A stretch of 64,000 bases of DNA, from the NCBI GenBank assembly GCA_013823945.1, contig PNMZ01000001.1:682001-746000 (forward strand), read 5' to 3'. The stretch is from a bacterium (GTDB lineage: Bacteria; Armatimonadota; Fimbriimonadia; Fimbriimonadales; Fimbriimonadaceae). Below, piece after piece: positions 16,203-25,562 of the stretch. Position 1 is the stretch's first letter, and each line of letters opens with the position of its first letter. The notes below the pieces were generated by a model that worked only from the letters and a program-made list of their open reading frames with translations, ran no database searches and had not been told where the DNA came from. The translations under genes were made by a program, and so were the position numbers.

Positions 16203-17281
16203 ACTTTACCTCGGCTAACCAAGCGGTTAAGTGAAGCTTCCATAATATCTTGAGTTTGTGCGCTAACGGAGTAGACCAATGCCTCACGATAAACTCTTTG
16301 CGCGGCGTGGTGGATACTGTTCGCTGCACCAGAAGAAGCAATCACTCCCGCATGAGTACAGCGAGCCGCCAAATCAATTGCCCAGGCCCGGGCTCGGAGT
16401 CGTGAGCCCAAGTCTTCCTCGTTCTCCATAATTTTTCCCCGGCAACGACCCAACTCTTCATCAAGTGCGAACCAAGCCTTTTGTATAAACGGTGCCCCTC
16501 GGTGAACATACGCTTGGTCAACAATATCCAAACCTGCTCGGGCACATCCCAAGGCAAACCAAGCCTGTAGGGTCACATTGATCATATCGTTATTCGCAAG
16601 CCAACCTGCGGGCTTCACAAATGCGACTCGTTCAGTCGGAAGTAACCAATTGGTTAATATTGCTTCCATGGTTTGTGGACTCTCCATTGCCGCCAGCCGC
16701 ATCGGGCCTTCAAACGTGATTGCACCTCCATCTTGTTCTAAATCGATGAACGGAACAATGCCAAATACAGACTCTCCATTCGGCAAAGCCGCCCCGATCA
16801 AAAATTCTTGATAAAACAAATGACCCGTGACCCACGGTACCAATCCATCCAACCGATATCCCCCATCAACCTCTCTCGCGCGCATGATGGGTTCCCCCGG
16901 ACGCCTGAGTTGGCTAAAACCGATTCCCACCAAGTGCTCATCCGCCATTCTCGGCAAGTAATCCTGCTTCAATTCTTGTGAACCCCATTTGGCAACCATG
17001 CTCACTGCGCTTTGATGCTGTGTTTGCAAGAATGCGAGTGATCCGCTTCTACGCGCCACCGCCTCCTGAAACATCCTAAAGGAAGTCTCATTCAACTCCG
17101 GCCCCCCAAACTCCACCGGTCGGCGCAACGCCATTAATTTCCGATCACACAAACCCTGAAGCGCAACCCGCAACTCCTCGACATCCCCGTCGATCAAATT
17201 CGCCCTTGGAGCAACGTAGTTGACCAAAAACTCCTCCGCCACCTCCAATTCGTGAATTATTGCTTCCATCCCTCTGTCCAT
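16199..17281 (-). CDS. Acyl-CoA dehydrogenase-like flavoprotein
   Basis: 360 residues with the acyl-CoA dehydrogenase layout: an N-terminal helical domain (EVAEEFLVNYVAP...), then EFGGPELNETSF, LQTQHQSAV, a middle beta domain with GIGFSQLRRPGEP and GLVPWVTG, and a C-terminal helical bundle (AWAIDLAARCTHAGVIASSG, HHAAQRVYREALVYSV). It resembles acyl-CoA dehydrogenase or DszC-like monooxygenase members. The general base Glu is not obvious from the sequence alone, so catalytic type is open. The ATG at 17281 (or 17269) overlaps the glcE end by 13-25 bases, so it is in the same operon as glcD/glcE. Confidence 0.7.
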   Translation of the reverse strand: MDRGMEAIIHELEVAEEFLVNYVAPRANLIDGDVEELRVALQGLCDRKLMALRRPVEFGGPELNETSFRMFQEAVARRSGSLAFLQTQHQSAVSMVAKWGSQELKQDYLPRMADEHLVGIGFSQLRRPGEPIMRAREVDGGYRLDGLVPWVTGHLFYQEFLIGAALPNGESVFGIVPFIDLEQDGGAITFEGPMRLAAMESPQTMEAILTNWLLPTERVAFVKPAGWLANNDMINVTLQAWFALGCARAGLDIVDQAYVHRGAPFIQKAWFALDEELGRCRGKIMENEEDLGSRLRARAWAIDLAARCTHAGVIASSGAANSIHHAAQRVYREALVYSVSAQTQDIMEASLNRLVSRGKV

Positions 17282-17985
17282 ACTCCATTTGGATCAAACG
17301 CATTTTTTAAATTCTTACGATACTGCTTGGAAATGGGATCAACTGAACCAAATCGGGTACCACCTGGCCCTAAGCCCCAACCAGAAGGTGGAATGTCTAG
17401 TTTGCGATCAGACCAAATCCATCGTCCCGATGAGTCCATAATTCCATGATTCGCCACGAACCCCTTCGGGACACGATGAATCCACGTCGATCCATCAAAA
17501 CTCGGCAACTCTTGTTCTCTTGGCTTCAATGCAATGGGACTCAGCCGAAAGCCAATTTCCAGGATTTCAGCGAGTGAACCTCGTGAACCAACCATCATAC
17601 GATGCAAGTCAAACCCCGCCACACTTTTGACCACCCCCGCTCCAGAAGTTACGACTTCGCCAGAGGCCAATCGCATCTTCATCCCAATCACCCAATCACG
17701 GATTGCTCCCACTGATTCTTGATGAAAATGAGGCAGCCCCAATCCAACCAAACCTCCTACTGTTTCGCCAGGATAGCCCAGCCAACCACGATTCCTCAAT
17801 ATTGGCAAACAGAGTCCGTCATTCTCCAAAAGTGCGGCCAAATCATCCAAGCGAACTCGCGAACCTACGCGGACAACGAGATCGTCAGGTCGATAATCAA
17901 CCACTTGGTCAAACCCTTGAACTAAACGAACATCCGGGCATTCTGGCAACCAAACTGTCGCTGTACCGAACCCCGAAACCCTCAT
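17257..17985 (-). CDS. glcE: Glycolate oxidase FAD-binding subunit GlcE-like (short)
   Basis: 242 residues, shorter than the roughly 350 of typical GlcE. The FAD-binding PCMH fold is visible: VVRVGSRVRLDDLAALLENDG, then GETVGGLVGLGLP, IRDWVIGMKMRLASGEVV and GAGVVKSVAGFDLHRMMVGSRGSLAEI, which is a characteristic flavin stretch. It ends with KNAFDPNGVWTEG, the usual GlcE/GlcD terminus, so the shortening is internal, in the substrate-binding part. ATG 17985 overlaps the glcD stop as ATGA and has a good Shine-Dalgarno (GAGGGG) 7 bases upstream, so the GTG at 18003 is rejected. The iron-sulfur subunit GlcF is not in the window. Confidence 0.8.
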   Translation of the reverse strand: MRVSGFGTATVWLPECPDVRLVQGFDQVVDYRPDDLVVRVGSRVRLDDLAALLENDGLCLPILRNRGWLGYPGETVGGLVGLGLPHFHQESVGAIRDWVIGMKMRLASGEVVTSGAGVVKSVAGFDLHRMMVGSRGSLAEILEIGFRLSPIALKPREQELPSFDGSTWIHRVPKGFVANHGIMDSSGRWIWSDRKLDIPPSGWGLGPGGTRFGSVDPISKQYRKNLKNAFDPNGVWTEGWKQ

Positions 17986-19433
17986 GTCGCGGCCCCTCGC
18001 CACCTCATCTTGTGTTCAATGCATCCCTTCGCATCCGGGATGATCTTGCAGGGATTGCAGCCCTCACCTGCCTCAAAGACTTCCCGCATCCGTCCATGAA
18101 TACCCAATGAAACGGGATCAAACATGGATCGCAACAAATCTGCTTTCTCAATTCCAATTCCGTGCTCTCCCGTTACCGAACCCCCCAACTCCAAACACTT
18201 CTCTATGATTTTCTCTCCTGCACGAATAACTGCGTCAACCTTTCCCTCTTGCCGCTCATCGAAGTAAAAAATGGGATGCAAATTCCCATCTCCAGCATGA
18301 AAAATATTCGCCACACCAATCCCCTCTTCCTCGGCAACTTGGTAAACCGTTTCCAACATTTCCGGCAATCGACTTGGTGGAATAACGCCGTCGTGCGTCA
18401 CCACCGTGGGAGCTAATCGGCCGAGGGCACCAACCCCCTTCTTGCGCGCCGTCCATAGCTTTGCCCGGGCCTGCTCATCCCCCGCTACCTGCACCTCGGT
18501 CGCTCCTTCATCCCTTCCTATCTGGATCAAATCTTCTAGTTCTCTCAAGGCAACTCCGCTAACCCCATCTGTTTCCACCAAAAGCATTGCTGCTGTTCCC
18601 ACGGGATACTCCAGATCAAACCCTGCTTTTACCGCTGACAATACGTTTGCGTCCATCATCTCTAGAGCCGCTGGAGTAACCCCACTCCGCACTATTGCCC
18701 CCACACACTTTGAAGCCTCAACAGCGGAACGGAAGCACAAAGTCGCCGTTGCCACTTCCTGCGGATTTTTCGTCAGCTTGACCCAGGCTTCGGTAACAAT
18801 CCCAACTGTGCCTTCACTTCCAACCACCAAACTCAGCAGATCCTCATCGCCACCACAGGGCCCACCGAGCTGAACGACCTCACCCCGGGCGGATACCATT
18901 TTGACCCCCAGCACATGCTGGGCCGTCACGCCGTATTTGAGCGTATGGGGCCCTCCCGAGTTCATCGCAATGTTGCCGCCAAGGGTGGAAACGCTCTGGC
19001 TGCTTGGGTCGGGAGCAAAGTGATATCCAAAAGGTTGAACAGCCTTGCTGAGTTTCAAATTTGCGATCCCCGACTGTGCGTGGAGCCACTCCTCGTCAAT
19101 CGAGTAAGACAATATGCTCGTCAATTTCTTGGTGCTGATCACGACCCCACCCAAAGCGGGCATCGCCCCTCCGCTCAGCCCCGTACCCGCACCTCGGGGC
19201 GTTATCGGTATCTCATTTTCAAAGCACCATTTGACGACCAAAGAAACTTCTTCGGTCGATCGCGGAAGGACAACGACAACCGGAGCACTTCGCTCAACCG
19301 TATAGGCATCACTCGAATAAACGCGGCGAACGGCTTCACCCCCCAAAATTGAATCAGCTCCAATCAACTCCGCCAAAGCCTTTTCAATTCTCGCCGAATC
19401 TTCCACCACCACCTCATTGTATCCGAGTAACAT
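17982..19433 (-). CDS. glcD: Glycolate oxidase subunit GlcD / FAD-linked oxidase
   Basis: 483-residue FAD-linked oxidase that oxidises glycolate or a related 2-hydroxy acid such as D-lactate. The PCMH FAD domain is clear: VVVVLPRSTEEVSLVVKWC, PRGAGTGLSGGAMPALGGVVIS and NIAMNSGGPHTLKYGVT. The C-terminal substrate domain has VANIFHAGDGNLHPIFYFDE and GGSVTGEHGIGIEKADLL, which carries the metal-binding His. The start at 19433 lies only 6 bases from the divergent tmk GTG, so its promoter must lie inside tmk. The glcE gene follows by ATGA overlap. With no GlcF nearby, a simple two-subunit oxidase is possible. Confidence 0.9.
   Translation of the reverse strand: MLLGYNEVVVEDSARIEKALAELIGADSILGGEAVRRVYSSDAYTVERSAPVVVVLPRSTEEVSLVVKWCFENEIPITPRGAGTGLSGGAMPALGGVVISTKKLTSILSYSIDEEWLHAQSGIANLKLSKAVQPFGYHFAPDPSSQSVSTLGGNIAMNSGGPHTLKYGVTAQHVLGVKMVSARGEVVQLGGPCGGDEDLLSLVVGSEGTVGIVTEAWVKLTKNPQEVATATLCFRSAVEASKCVGAIVRSGVTPAALEMMDANVLSAVKAGFDLEYPVGTAAMLLVETDGVSGVALRELEDLIQIGRDEGATEVQVAGDEQARAKLWTARKKGVGALGRLAPTVVTHDGVIPPSRLPEMLETVYQVAEEEGIGVANIFHAGDGNLHPIFYFDERQEGKVDAVIRAGEKIIEKCLELGGSVTGEHGIGIEKADLLRSMFDPVSLGIHGRMREVFEAGEGCNPCKIIPDAKGCIEHKMRWRGAAT
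17993..17998 (-). promoter_or_regulatory. Shine-Dalgarno site deciding the glcE start
   Basis: On the minus strand GAGGGG lies 7 bases before the ATG at 17985. It supports that start over the GTG at 18003. Confidence 0.55.
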
Positions 19434-19439
19434 CACCTC

Positions 19440-20039
19440 GTGTTCATCAGCTTCGAAGGCCCTGAAGGTGCCGGCAAATCCACCCTCATATCCCGACTCA
19501 AATCCGAACTTGAAGCGAACAACTACCCTGTACTCACAACTCGGGAACCGGGTGCGGGTGAGCTTGGACGATCTATCCGAAAACTCCTTCTTGAAGACGG
19601 AGAAATGCCTGCCCTCAGCGAACTGTTCCTCTTCCTTGCAGATCGCGCCAATCACGTTGAAACCATCATAAGGCCCGCATTAGCTGAAGGAAAAATTGTT
19701 CTGTGTGATCGTCACGCTGACTCCACCATCGTGTATCAGGGATATGCCCGTGGTCTCGACTTAAACTTTCTCCGGGAAGCCAATCTCCAAGCCACTCAAA
19801 ATCTTAGGCCAGATTTAATCATCCTTCTTGATCTTGATCCCGAGGTTGGACTCGGACGACAAACCAATAAAGATCGTCTTGACAAAGAATCGCTAGAATT
19901 TCACCAAAAGGTGAGAAATGGGTTCCTGAGCGAATCGCTCCGCGAGCCAGCGCGATGGCAAAAAATAAATGCCGCCCAAAGTCCAGAAGAGGTCTTCCAA
20001 GATGTTTGGGCGGCTCTCAAGTCCCGATTGATCCCTTAA
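19440..20039 (+). CDS. tmk: Thymidylate kinase
   Basis: Phosphorylates dTMP to dTDP. 199 residues. The P-loop is FEGPEGAGKST, the DR motif is DRHADSTIVYQG (His where Tyr is common), and the LID/adenine part ends with DRLDKESLEFHQKV. The REPG stretch (TTREPGAGELG) binds the substrate phosphate. The start is a GTG at 19440, with no Shine-Dalgarno and only 6 bases from the divergent glcD ATG. Its stop overlaps the convergent gdhA stop by 4 bases. Confidence 0.93.
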   Translation: MFISFEGPEGAGKSTLISRLKSELEANNYPVLTTREPGAGELGRSIRKLLLEDGEMPALSELFLFLADRANHVETIIRPALAEGKIVLCDRHADSTIVYQGYARGLDLNFLREANLQATQNLRPDLIILLDLDPEVGLGRQTNKDRLDKESLEFHQKVRNGFLSESLREPARWQKINAAQSPEEVFQDVWAALKSRLIP

Positions 20040-21286
20040 GGGAAGATTCCGCGCATCACGGTTGCTTCCGCAACCCGCTTGACACCAATAATCATCGCTG
20101 CCGTGCGCATATCGGTCTGGTGCTCGCGCATCGTATGCGCAACCGCACCATAGCTGTGGCGCATAATTCGCGAGAGTCGCTCGTTGACCTGATCTTCTTC
20201 CCAGAAGAAGTTCTGCAAATCCTGAACCCACTCGAAGTATGAACACACGACCCCGCCGGCGTTTGCCAAGATGTCGGGAACAACCAGAACTCCCTTGTCG
20301 TGTAGGATTTTGTCCGCTTCCAAAGTGGTCGGACCATTTGCCCCTTCTACAACAATCTTGGCTTTGACGGCATCAGCGTTCTTATCCGTAATCTGAGCTT
20401 GGATCGCTGCCGGTATCAAGATATCGCAGTCCAATGCAAGGAGTTCAGCATTCGAAATGTTGTCGCATTCTTTGTAATTTTGAATGCCTCCATCAACTCC
20501 GGAATACTTGTCGTACAGGTCTTGAATCGGCAACCCGTTGGCATTGAAAATTGCGCCGCTCGTATCGCTGATCGCAATCACTTTGGCACCCTTTTGCTCT
20601 GCCAATCGTGCGGCAACTGAGCCTACGTTTCCAAATCCTTGAACAACAACTTTAGAACCTTCAAGATTCATGTTATTGTTGTGGCAAGCCTCTTCCGTGC
20701 AGACAATCACGCCGCGACCTGTTGCTTCAACGCGACCCTCCGATCCACCAAGTTCAATGGGTTTCCCAGTGACAACGCCCGGAACTGTATAGCCGGCTTG
20801 CATTGAATAGGTGTCCATGATCCAACTCATGACCTTGGCACTTGTTCCCACATCCGGTGCCGGAATGTCACTCCGCTCTCCGATAATGGAACTAATTTCG
20901 GATGTAAAGCGGCGAGTGAGTTTTTCGAGTTCCCGATTACTCAACTCCTTAACATTGCATTTAACTCCCCCTTTGGCACCGCCGTAAGGAATATTAACAA
21001 CGGCGCATTTCCAGGTCATCCACATTGCGAGGGCGGTTGTTTCACCCAGGTCTACATCCGGGTGATACCGGATCCCCCCCTTCGTTGGTCCTCGGCTCTG
21101 GTTGTGCTGAACACGGTAACCCTCGAAGCACACAACTTCGCCGCTGTCCATAACAACCGGGAAGTTGACGACCAGAGCGCGCTTGGGCCGCCCTAGAACC
21201 TCTATCAAACCCTCATCAAGATCAAGATAACCCGCAGCGTGTTCCAGCTGCTTTCGCGCCATTGCCTGTACGTCGTAATCGCTCAT
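20036..21286 (-). CDS. gdhA: Glutamate dehydrogenase (hexameric, Glu/Leu/Phe/Val family)
   Basis: Reversible oxidative deamination of glutamate to 2-oxoglutarate and ammonia. 416 residues matches the NAD-linked or dual-type hexameric enzyme. Seen: GGIRYHPDVDLGETTALAMWMTWK and PYGGAKGGVKCN, which carry substrate and catalytic Lys; VGTSAKVMSWIMDTYS; and the Rossmann segment VVVQGFGNVGSVAARL. The end has HSYGAVAHTM. The start at 21286 (MSDYDVQAMARKQLE) begins 5 bases after the mreD stop, so the gene is at the end of the mreBCD operon. Cofactor preference cannot be read reliably from the sequence. Confidence 0.93.
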   Translation of the reverse strand: MSDYDVQAMARKQLEHAAGYLDLDEGLIEVLGRPKRALVVNFPVVMDSGEVVCFEGYRVQHNQSRGPTKGGIRYHPDVDLGETTALAMWMTWKCAVVNIPYGGAKGGVKCNVKELSNRELEKLTRRFTSEISSIIGERSDIPAPDVGTSAKVMSWIMDTYSMQAGYTVPGVVTGKPIELGGSEGRVEATGRGVIVCTEEACHNNNMNLEGSKVVVQGFGNVGSVAARLAEQKGAKVIAISDTSGAIFNANGLPIQDLYDKYSGVDGGIQNYKECDNISNAELLALDCDILIPAAIQAQITDKNADAVKAKIVVEGANGPTTLEADKILHDKGVLVVPDILANAGGVVCSYFEWVQDLQNFFWEEDQVNERLSRIMRHSYGAVAHTMREHQTDMRTAAMIIGVKRVAEATVMRGIFP

Positions 21287-21291
21287 TCTTG

Positions 21292-21768
21292 TCAAACCAC
21301 CTTGGGCTGGAACAGTCTTACCACCAATGCGAACACCGGTAAGGCAACTACGCCGTTGTAGACCGCCGACAGAATTGTAGCCCCAATCGCGGGCCCAAGT
21401 GGTGAAGGTGGGGCCAAGATAATCAAAACCAATTGAGCGATCAGGGTTCCCAGAGCGACCCAACCTGCTCCGCCCCAAACTGAAGGCTCTGATTCACTTC
21501 TTGTTCCAACAAAATATCCTGCCAAGACCCGACTCACCGCATAGTGAGTCATCGAAGCTCCCGAGATCGCCCCAGTTAAAATTCCGCTTAAGAGTCCCAA
21601 AGCCCCACCTGCTGCTGGACGTGAAACAAGGGCAACCGACAATGCGACCACAATCGGCAAGTTGACCTGCGCCCCTAGAATGAGATATCGATCTAAGAAT
21701 CCCGCCTGAATGACAGTCGCAACGACCAGCATAAAAATTGCTCCAAAAACAGAAAATGTTTGTCTCAC
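21292..21768 (-). CDS. mreD: Rod shape-determining protein MreD
   Basis: 158-residue inner-membrane protein with about five hydrophobic segments, such as IFMLVVATVIQAGFL, LPIVVALSVALVS, GLLSGILTGAI, ALGTLIAQLVLIILA and VVALPVFALVVRLF. Position after mreC with a 4-base overlap, length and topology all fit MreD, the least conserved member of the elongation complex that guides peripheral cell wall synthesis. Sequence identity with known MreD is weak by eye, so the call relies on context and topology. Confidence 0.85.
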   Translation of the reverse strand: MRQTFSVFGAIFMLVVATVIQAGFLDRYLILGAQVNLPIVVALSVALVSRPAAGGALGLLSGILTGAISGASMTHYAVSRVLAGYFVGTRSESEPSVWGGAGWVALGTLIAQLVLIILAPPSPLGPAIGATILSAVYNGVVALPVFALVVRLFQPKVV

Positions 21769-22652
21769 TTCAGGATTGCCACCTCCTTCGTCATTCCAAT
21801 TTGACTGGATGGCAGAATGTAGGCGCGCCTGACCCCATATTCTCGATCATTAAAGTACTCCGAGACGAATCCGATACGTATTCCTCTGGGAATGAACTCG
21901 CTATAACCTGTCGTAATCACTTCAGTTCCTGGCGCAATGTCCACATCCTCAAACACATCCATCACTAATCGGTCGCTCCGCTGTCCCTTTGCTAATCCAG
22001 GGACGGGAATCGGTGATCGCGCAATGCAACCGATTCTCACTCCACTTGAGGTCAACAAAACAGCCTGACACGTTGTTTCAGAAACTGTACTTACCAAAGC
22101 GAGTAAACCATTTGGTGTAACAACAGGAAGATTTGGTTTGATTCCATCTTTAGCACCTCGGTTCAATGTAATCCTATTGTCATATGGAACGTAGTGAACA
22201 ATGTCGGCGTTGACCCTGCTTCTTCCAACGGTACTGAGATTCAGCTTTTCTCTCAAATCAACGATTTGCTCTTCCATCCGCTCGGCTGAATCAATATAAA
22301 CCTGGGCGGCGGCAAGCTGCTGTCGAAGTGCCAAATTTTCTGCCTTTAGTCGTTCTGCATCTCCAATTCCCCCAAAGAATCGGTCAATGATCTGAGAAAA
22401 TCCATACGTTCTAGTCACCATCGGCATGACAATTGACCGCACAATGCCCGAAACAGGATCAACCACCCCTGCATTTCGTGATCGATTTTGCAAAGTTCCA
22501 AGCGCAACGCTCACCACCAATAAGGCAATGAGCCAGATCCATTCGCGCCGCGGGGGATCGTTTAGCCTCTCGATGCGTTCTCCAGCATCCGACGAATCGA
22601 CGGATTCTCGTTCAACAAATCTAGCATACGACCCGTTCCGATCGCTACACAA
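21765..22652 (-). CDS. mreC: Rod shape-determining protein MreC
   Basis: 295-residue bitopic membrane protein that links MreB filaments to periplasmic wall enzymes. A charged cytoplasmic tail of about 38 residues precedes the membrane helix ([17 protein letters not shown]), then a coiled coil ([19 protein letters not shown]) and the MreC beta domains with [27 protein letters not shown] and [21 protein letters not shown]. The only ATG in frame is at 22652, 91 bases inside the mreB gene, which makes an unusually long overlap. A start nearer the mreB stop would need a non-standard codon. It overlaps mreD by 4 bases. Confidence 0.92.
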   Translation of the reverse strand: MCSDRNGSYARFVERESVDSSDAGERIERLNDPPRREWIWLIALLVVSVALGTLQNRSRNAGVVDPVSGIVRSIVMPMVTRTYGFSQIIDRFFGGIGDAERLKAENLALRQQLAAAQVYIDSAERMEEQIVDLREKLNLSTVGRSRVNADIVHYVPYDNRITLNRGAKDGIKPNLPVVTPNGLLALVSTVSETTCQAVLLTSSGVRIGCIARSPIPVPGLAKGQRSDRLVMDVFEDVDIAPGTEVITTGYSEFIPRGIRIGFVSEYFNDREYGVRRAYILPSSQIGMTKEVAILK

Positions 22653-23626
22653 CTCAAAGGATCTCGAGCAATTAACACTGGCATCCCCGTTTCCTGAGAA
22701 ATCAACCGGTCAAGACCTCGAATCAATGCTCCGCCTCCTGCGATCACAATTCCGGTATTCATGCAGTCTGCCGCGAGTTCGGGAGGAGTTGCTTCCAAAG
22801 TGAGCTTGACTGCTTCGACAATCTCATGAATGGGCTCATGAATAGCATCTCGAATCTCAACACTTGTGATCTCGGCTTGTCGGGGCAAACCAGAGATCAA
22901 GTCACGTCCTTTGATCGACATCGTGAGTTCTTCCTCCAGAGGAAAAGCCGACCCAATCTCAATCTTAATTTGCTCAGCCGTTCGCTCACCAATAAACAGG
23001 TTATAGGCACGCCGGACGTATGCCCCGATAGCATCATCAATTTCATCCCCAGCCGTCCGAACAGACCGACTATGGACAATCCCGGCAAGCGAAATGACCG
23101 CAACTTCAGTCGTACCGCCACCAATATCAACGATCATTGAACCAACAGGCTCTTCAATGGGTAATCCCGCCCCTATCGCGGCCGCCATCGGCTCCTCAAT
23201 AACATACGACTTATGCGCCCCCGCTTTCCGAGCTGCATCGAGCACTGCATCACGCTCAACTTCTGTAACTCCGCTAGGAATCCCAACCACAACGGTTGTT
23301 TGGAGCGTCATTCCACGACTAGCCTTTTTGATGAAATGCTTGAGCATCGCCAAGGTTTGGTCAAAATCCGCAATGACTCCATCTTTGAGAGGTCGAATCG
23401 CAATGATGTTAGCCGGAGTTCTTCCTAGCATACGCTTGGCCTCTTCTCCAACAGCATAAACTTTTCCCGTGTCTCGATCAATTGCGACGACACTTGGCTC
23501 TCGGATAATGACCCCCCTACCAGCTAAATGGACGAGAGTATTTGCTGTACCAAGATCAATGCCAATGTCTCGACGAAAACGCGAGGTCAAAGACTTCAAC
23601 CAACTATTCGGATATTGGGAGTTCAC
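22562..23626 (-). CDS. mreB: Actin-like rod shape protein MreB
   Basis: 354-residue bacterial actin that organises peripheral peptidoglycan synthesis. The actin-family phosphate loops are present: [19 protein letters not shown], the connecting [20 protein letters not shown], and the adenosine motif [18 protein letters not shown]. The N-terminal extension ([12 protein letters not shown]) is amphipathic and may bind the membrane. It is the first large gene of the mreBCD-gdhA run, 21 bases after a small membrane protein gene. Identification is secure. Confidence 0.97.
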   Translation of the reverse strand: MNSQYPNSWLKSLTSRFRRDIGIDLGTANTLVHLAGRGVIIREPSVVAIDRDTGKVYAVGEEAKRMLGRTPANIIAIRPLKDGVIADFDQTLAMLKHFIKKASRGMTLQTTVVVGIPSGVTEVERDAVLDAARKAGAHKSYVIEEPMAAAIGAGLPIEEPVGSMIVDIGGGTTEVAVISLAGIVHSRSVRTAGDEIDDAIGAYVRRAYNLFIGERTAEQIKIEIGSAFPLEEELTMSIKGRDLISGLPRQAEITSVEIRDAIHEPIHEIVEAVKLTLEATPPELAADCMNTGIVIAGGGALIRGLDRLISQETGMPVLIARDPLSCVAIGTGRMLDLLNENPSIRRMLENASRG

Positions 23627-23647
23627 CTGAAAATCAAACTATCCAGC

Positions 23648-23923
23648 CTAGTTCCCAGAAGATTGGATTCCCACCGGGCCCCGTCGACCGCCAGCTGGAC
23701 CGCCTGCTGCTGCACCACCACCACCCGCAGCCGCACTACCAGCATTCGGCAAGGCATTTGCGTATACTACTGCGCCTTCAGCTGGCTGAACCTCTGTGAG
23801 AGGAACCGCCGCCGGAGCCGTCAATGCAACTGGCTTGCGTTGAGTAAGCGCAAATGCGAGCGAAAAGCCAATCATAAAAACGATTGCCACGATGACGACG
23901 ATCAAATTGGTTTGGTCCTTCAA
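23648..23923 (-). CDS. Small single-span membrane protein upstream of mreB
   Basis: 91 residues with one hydrophobic helix near the N-terminus (LIVVIVAIVFMIGFSLAFAL) and a short acidic start (MKDQTN), then an Ala/Pro/Gly-rich exported or flexible tail ending in GGRRGPVGIQSSGN. It has no recognised family. It sits 21 bases before mreB on the same strand, so it is probably the leading gene of that operon and may be tied to the cell-shape machinery; that is inference from position. Confidence 0.6.
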   Translation of the reverse strand: MKDQTNLIVVIVAIVFMIGFSLAFALTQRKPVALTAPAAVPLTEVQPAEGAVVYANALPNAGSAAAGGGGAAAGGPAGGRRGPVGIQSSGN

Positions 23924-24012
23924 AGTTGACTCCTGACGGTTCCTTCAGTTTAGCACGAAGAAGCATCAACTTTGATGCATCCTGTTAGCCAAAGGATACC
24001 GAACTCCTAAAT

Positions 24013-25545
24013 TTAATGGCGGAAGTGCCGCGTTCCCGTCAAAACCATCGTGATTCCCAAGGCGTTGGCCCGCGCAATAACCTCGTCATCTTTGACACTG
24101 CCACCAGGCTGGATCACTGCCTTGACCCCGGCTGCCGCTGCAGTCTCTATGCTATCTGGGAAAGGAAAGAATGCATCACTTCCCAAGGCACATCGTGATG
24201 CCGCATCCCCTGCTTGCTCCAAAGCCAATCGAACCGACTGAACCCGATTCATCTGGCCAGCACCAACCCCAAGCAACTGCCGATCGTCCGCCAGCACAAT
24301 AGCGTTGCTCTTCACATGCGGAATCATCTGCCAAGCTAGTTTCATTGCCGCTAGTTCGCTGCCCGAAGGTTGGCGATCTGTCACGACTCGCCACTCATGT
24401 CCCGGATCCTCGTCCGATCCCTGAATCAACACCCCACCACGAATCGACCGAACGGTGAGATAGGACTCCGCTGGAGATGTCGGCGCAACGAGCAATCGAA
24501 CATTCTGGCCCCACCCCTTCCGATTCTTGAAAACCTCAATCGCCTCATCTGTAAACCCAAGGCCGATAACTACTTCCAAGAAGTTGTTGGGCTGAGTCAT
24601 CGCTTCCGCTGCCGACAAATCAATGATTCCGTGGAAAGCGGCGATTCCGCCGAACGCAGAAATGGGATCACTCGATTTAGCCGCGCTGTAGCTCTCCGCC
24701 ATCGAATCCATTGATGCTGCGCCACAAGGATTTCCGTGCTTGATGATTGCGCATGAATGAGGGGCCAAATCCATGACCAATTCCCAAGCCCCATCCGCAT
24801 CAAGCAAGTTGTTGTAGCTCAGTTCCTTACCCCAAAGCTGTTCTGCTCGGGCAATCCCATTTTTCGCCAATGGATCAACGTAAAGCCCCGCGACCTGATG
24901 CGGGTTTTCGCCGTACCGCATCGGGAGTTGTTTCCGGACCCCCATCGTCACCGTTCCGGAAAGCGGGTCAACACCCGCGGCTTCACTGAGATATCTGGCA
25001 ATCACTGAATCGTAATATGCAGTGTGCCGAAAGGCTGCGGCACTTAATTCCATCCGGAGATCATTGATCGTTCCTGCACTCAAAGCATCTCCAACTCGTT
25101 CATAGTCAGCCGGATCAACAACAATCGTAACATTATGAAAATTCTTGGCTGCCGCCCGGACCATGGCCGGTCCACCAATGTCAATCGACTCAATAGCCTC
25201 GTCCAAATCATGCTTACCGGTTACCGTTTTTTCAAATGCATAAAGATTCACACAAACCAAGTCGATTCCGACTATTCCTGCTTGATCCATCTGAGCAAGG
25301 TGTGACTCCAATCGCCGATCTCCTAATATTCCTCCGTGTACCATTGGATGAAGAGTCTTGACTCGACCATCCAGCATTTCAGGAAAACCAGTGATGTCAG
25401 CGACATCAGTGACCGTAATTCCTGCTTCTCGTAGAGCTTTTGCCGTTCCACCCGTACTCAAAATGTCAAAGCCCAGCGATACAAGTCGCTGGGCAAAGTC
25501 AACTACGCCACTCTTGTCGGTCACACTGATCAGGGCACGGGCCAT
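24013..25545 (-). CDS. purH: Bifunctional AICAR formyltransferase/IMP cyclohydrolase PurH
   Basis: Catalyses the last two steps of purine synthesis, AICAR to FAICAR to IMP. 510 residues. The N-terminal MGS-like cyclohydrolase domain (about 1-125) starts ALISVTDKSGVVDFAQRL and has ILSTGGTAKALREAGI and DGRVKTLHPMVHGGIL. The transformylase domain has the active-site stretch IIKHGNPCGAAS and ends FPFPDSIETAAAAGVKAVIQPGGSVKD with GTRHFRH. All expected motifs look intact. It precedes the membrane small protein gene by about 90 bases and is likely a separate transcription unit. Confidence 0.97.
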   Translation of the reverse strand: MARALISVTDKSGVVDFAQRLVSLGFDILSTGGTAKALREAGITVTDVADITGFPEMLDGRVKTLHPMVHGGILGDRRLESHLAQMDQAGIVGIDLVCVNLYAFEKTVTGKHDLDEAIESIDIGGPAMVRAAAKNFHNVTIVVDPADYERVGDALSAGTINDLRMELSAAAFRHTAYYDSVIARYLSEAAGVDPLSGTVTMGVRKQLPMRYGENPHQVAGLYVDPLAKNGIARAEQLWGKELSYNNLLDADGAWELVMDLAPHSCAIIKHGNPCGAASMDSMAESYSAAKSSDPISAFGGIAAFHGIIDLSAAEAMTQPNNFLEVVIGLGFTDEAIEVFKNRKGWGQNVRLLVAPTSPAESYLTVRSIRGGVLIQGSDEDPGHEWRVVTDRQPSGSELAAMKLAWQMIPHVKSNAIVLADDRQLLGVGAGQMNRVQSVRLALEQAGDAASRCALGSDAFFPFPDSIETAAAAGVKAVIQPGGSVKDDEVIARANALGITMVLTGTRHFRH

Positions 25546-25562
25546 GCCCCAATCCTACACCC

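Noticed and set aside
17257-17985. Broken glcE pseudogene
   Set aside because: It is shorter than usual, but the FAD motifs and the C-terminal FDPNGVW end are intact and the frame is open, so it is a short but whole gene.
23528-23929. 133-residue plus-strand frame over mreB start and the small membrane protein
   Set aside because: It is a shadow of the mre operon; the minus-strand frames have clear family motifs.
23963-23978. Hairpin GCATCA/TGATGC after purH region as terminator
   Set aside because: The 6-bp stem is weak and no U-run follows; it could be chance.
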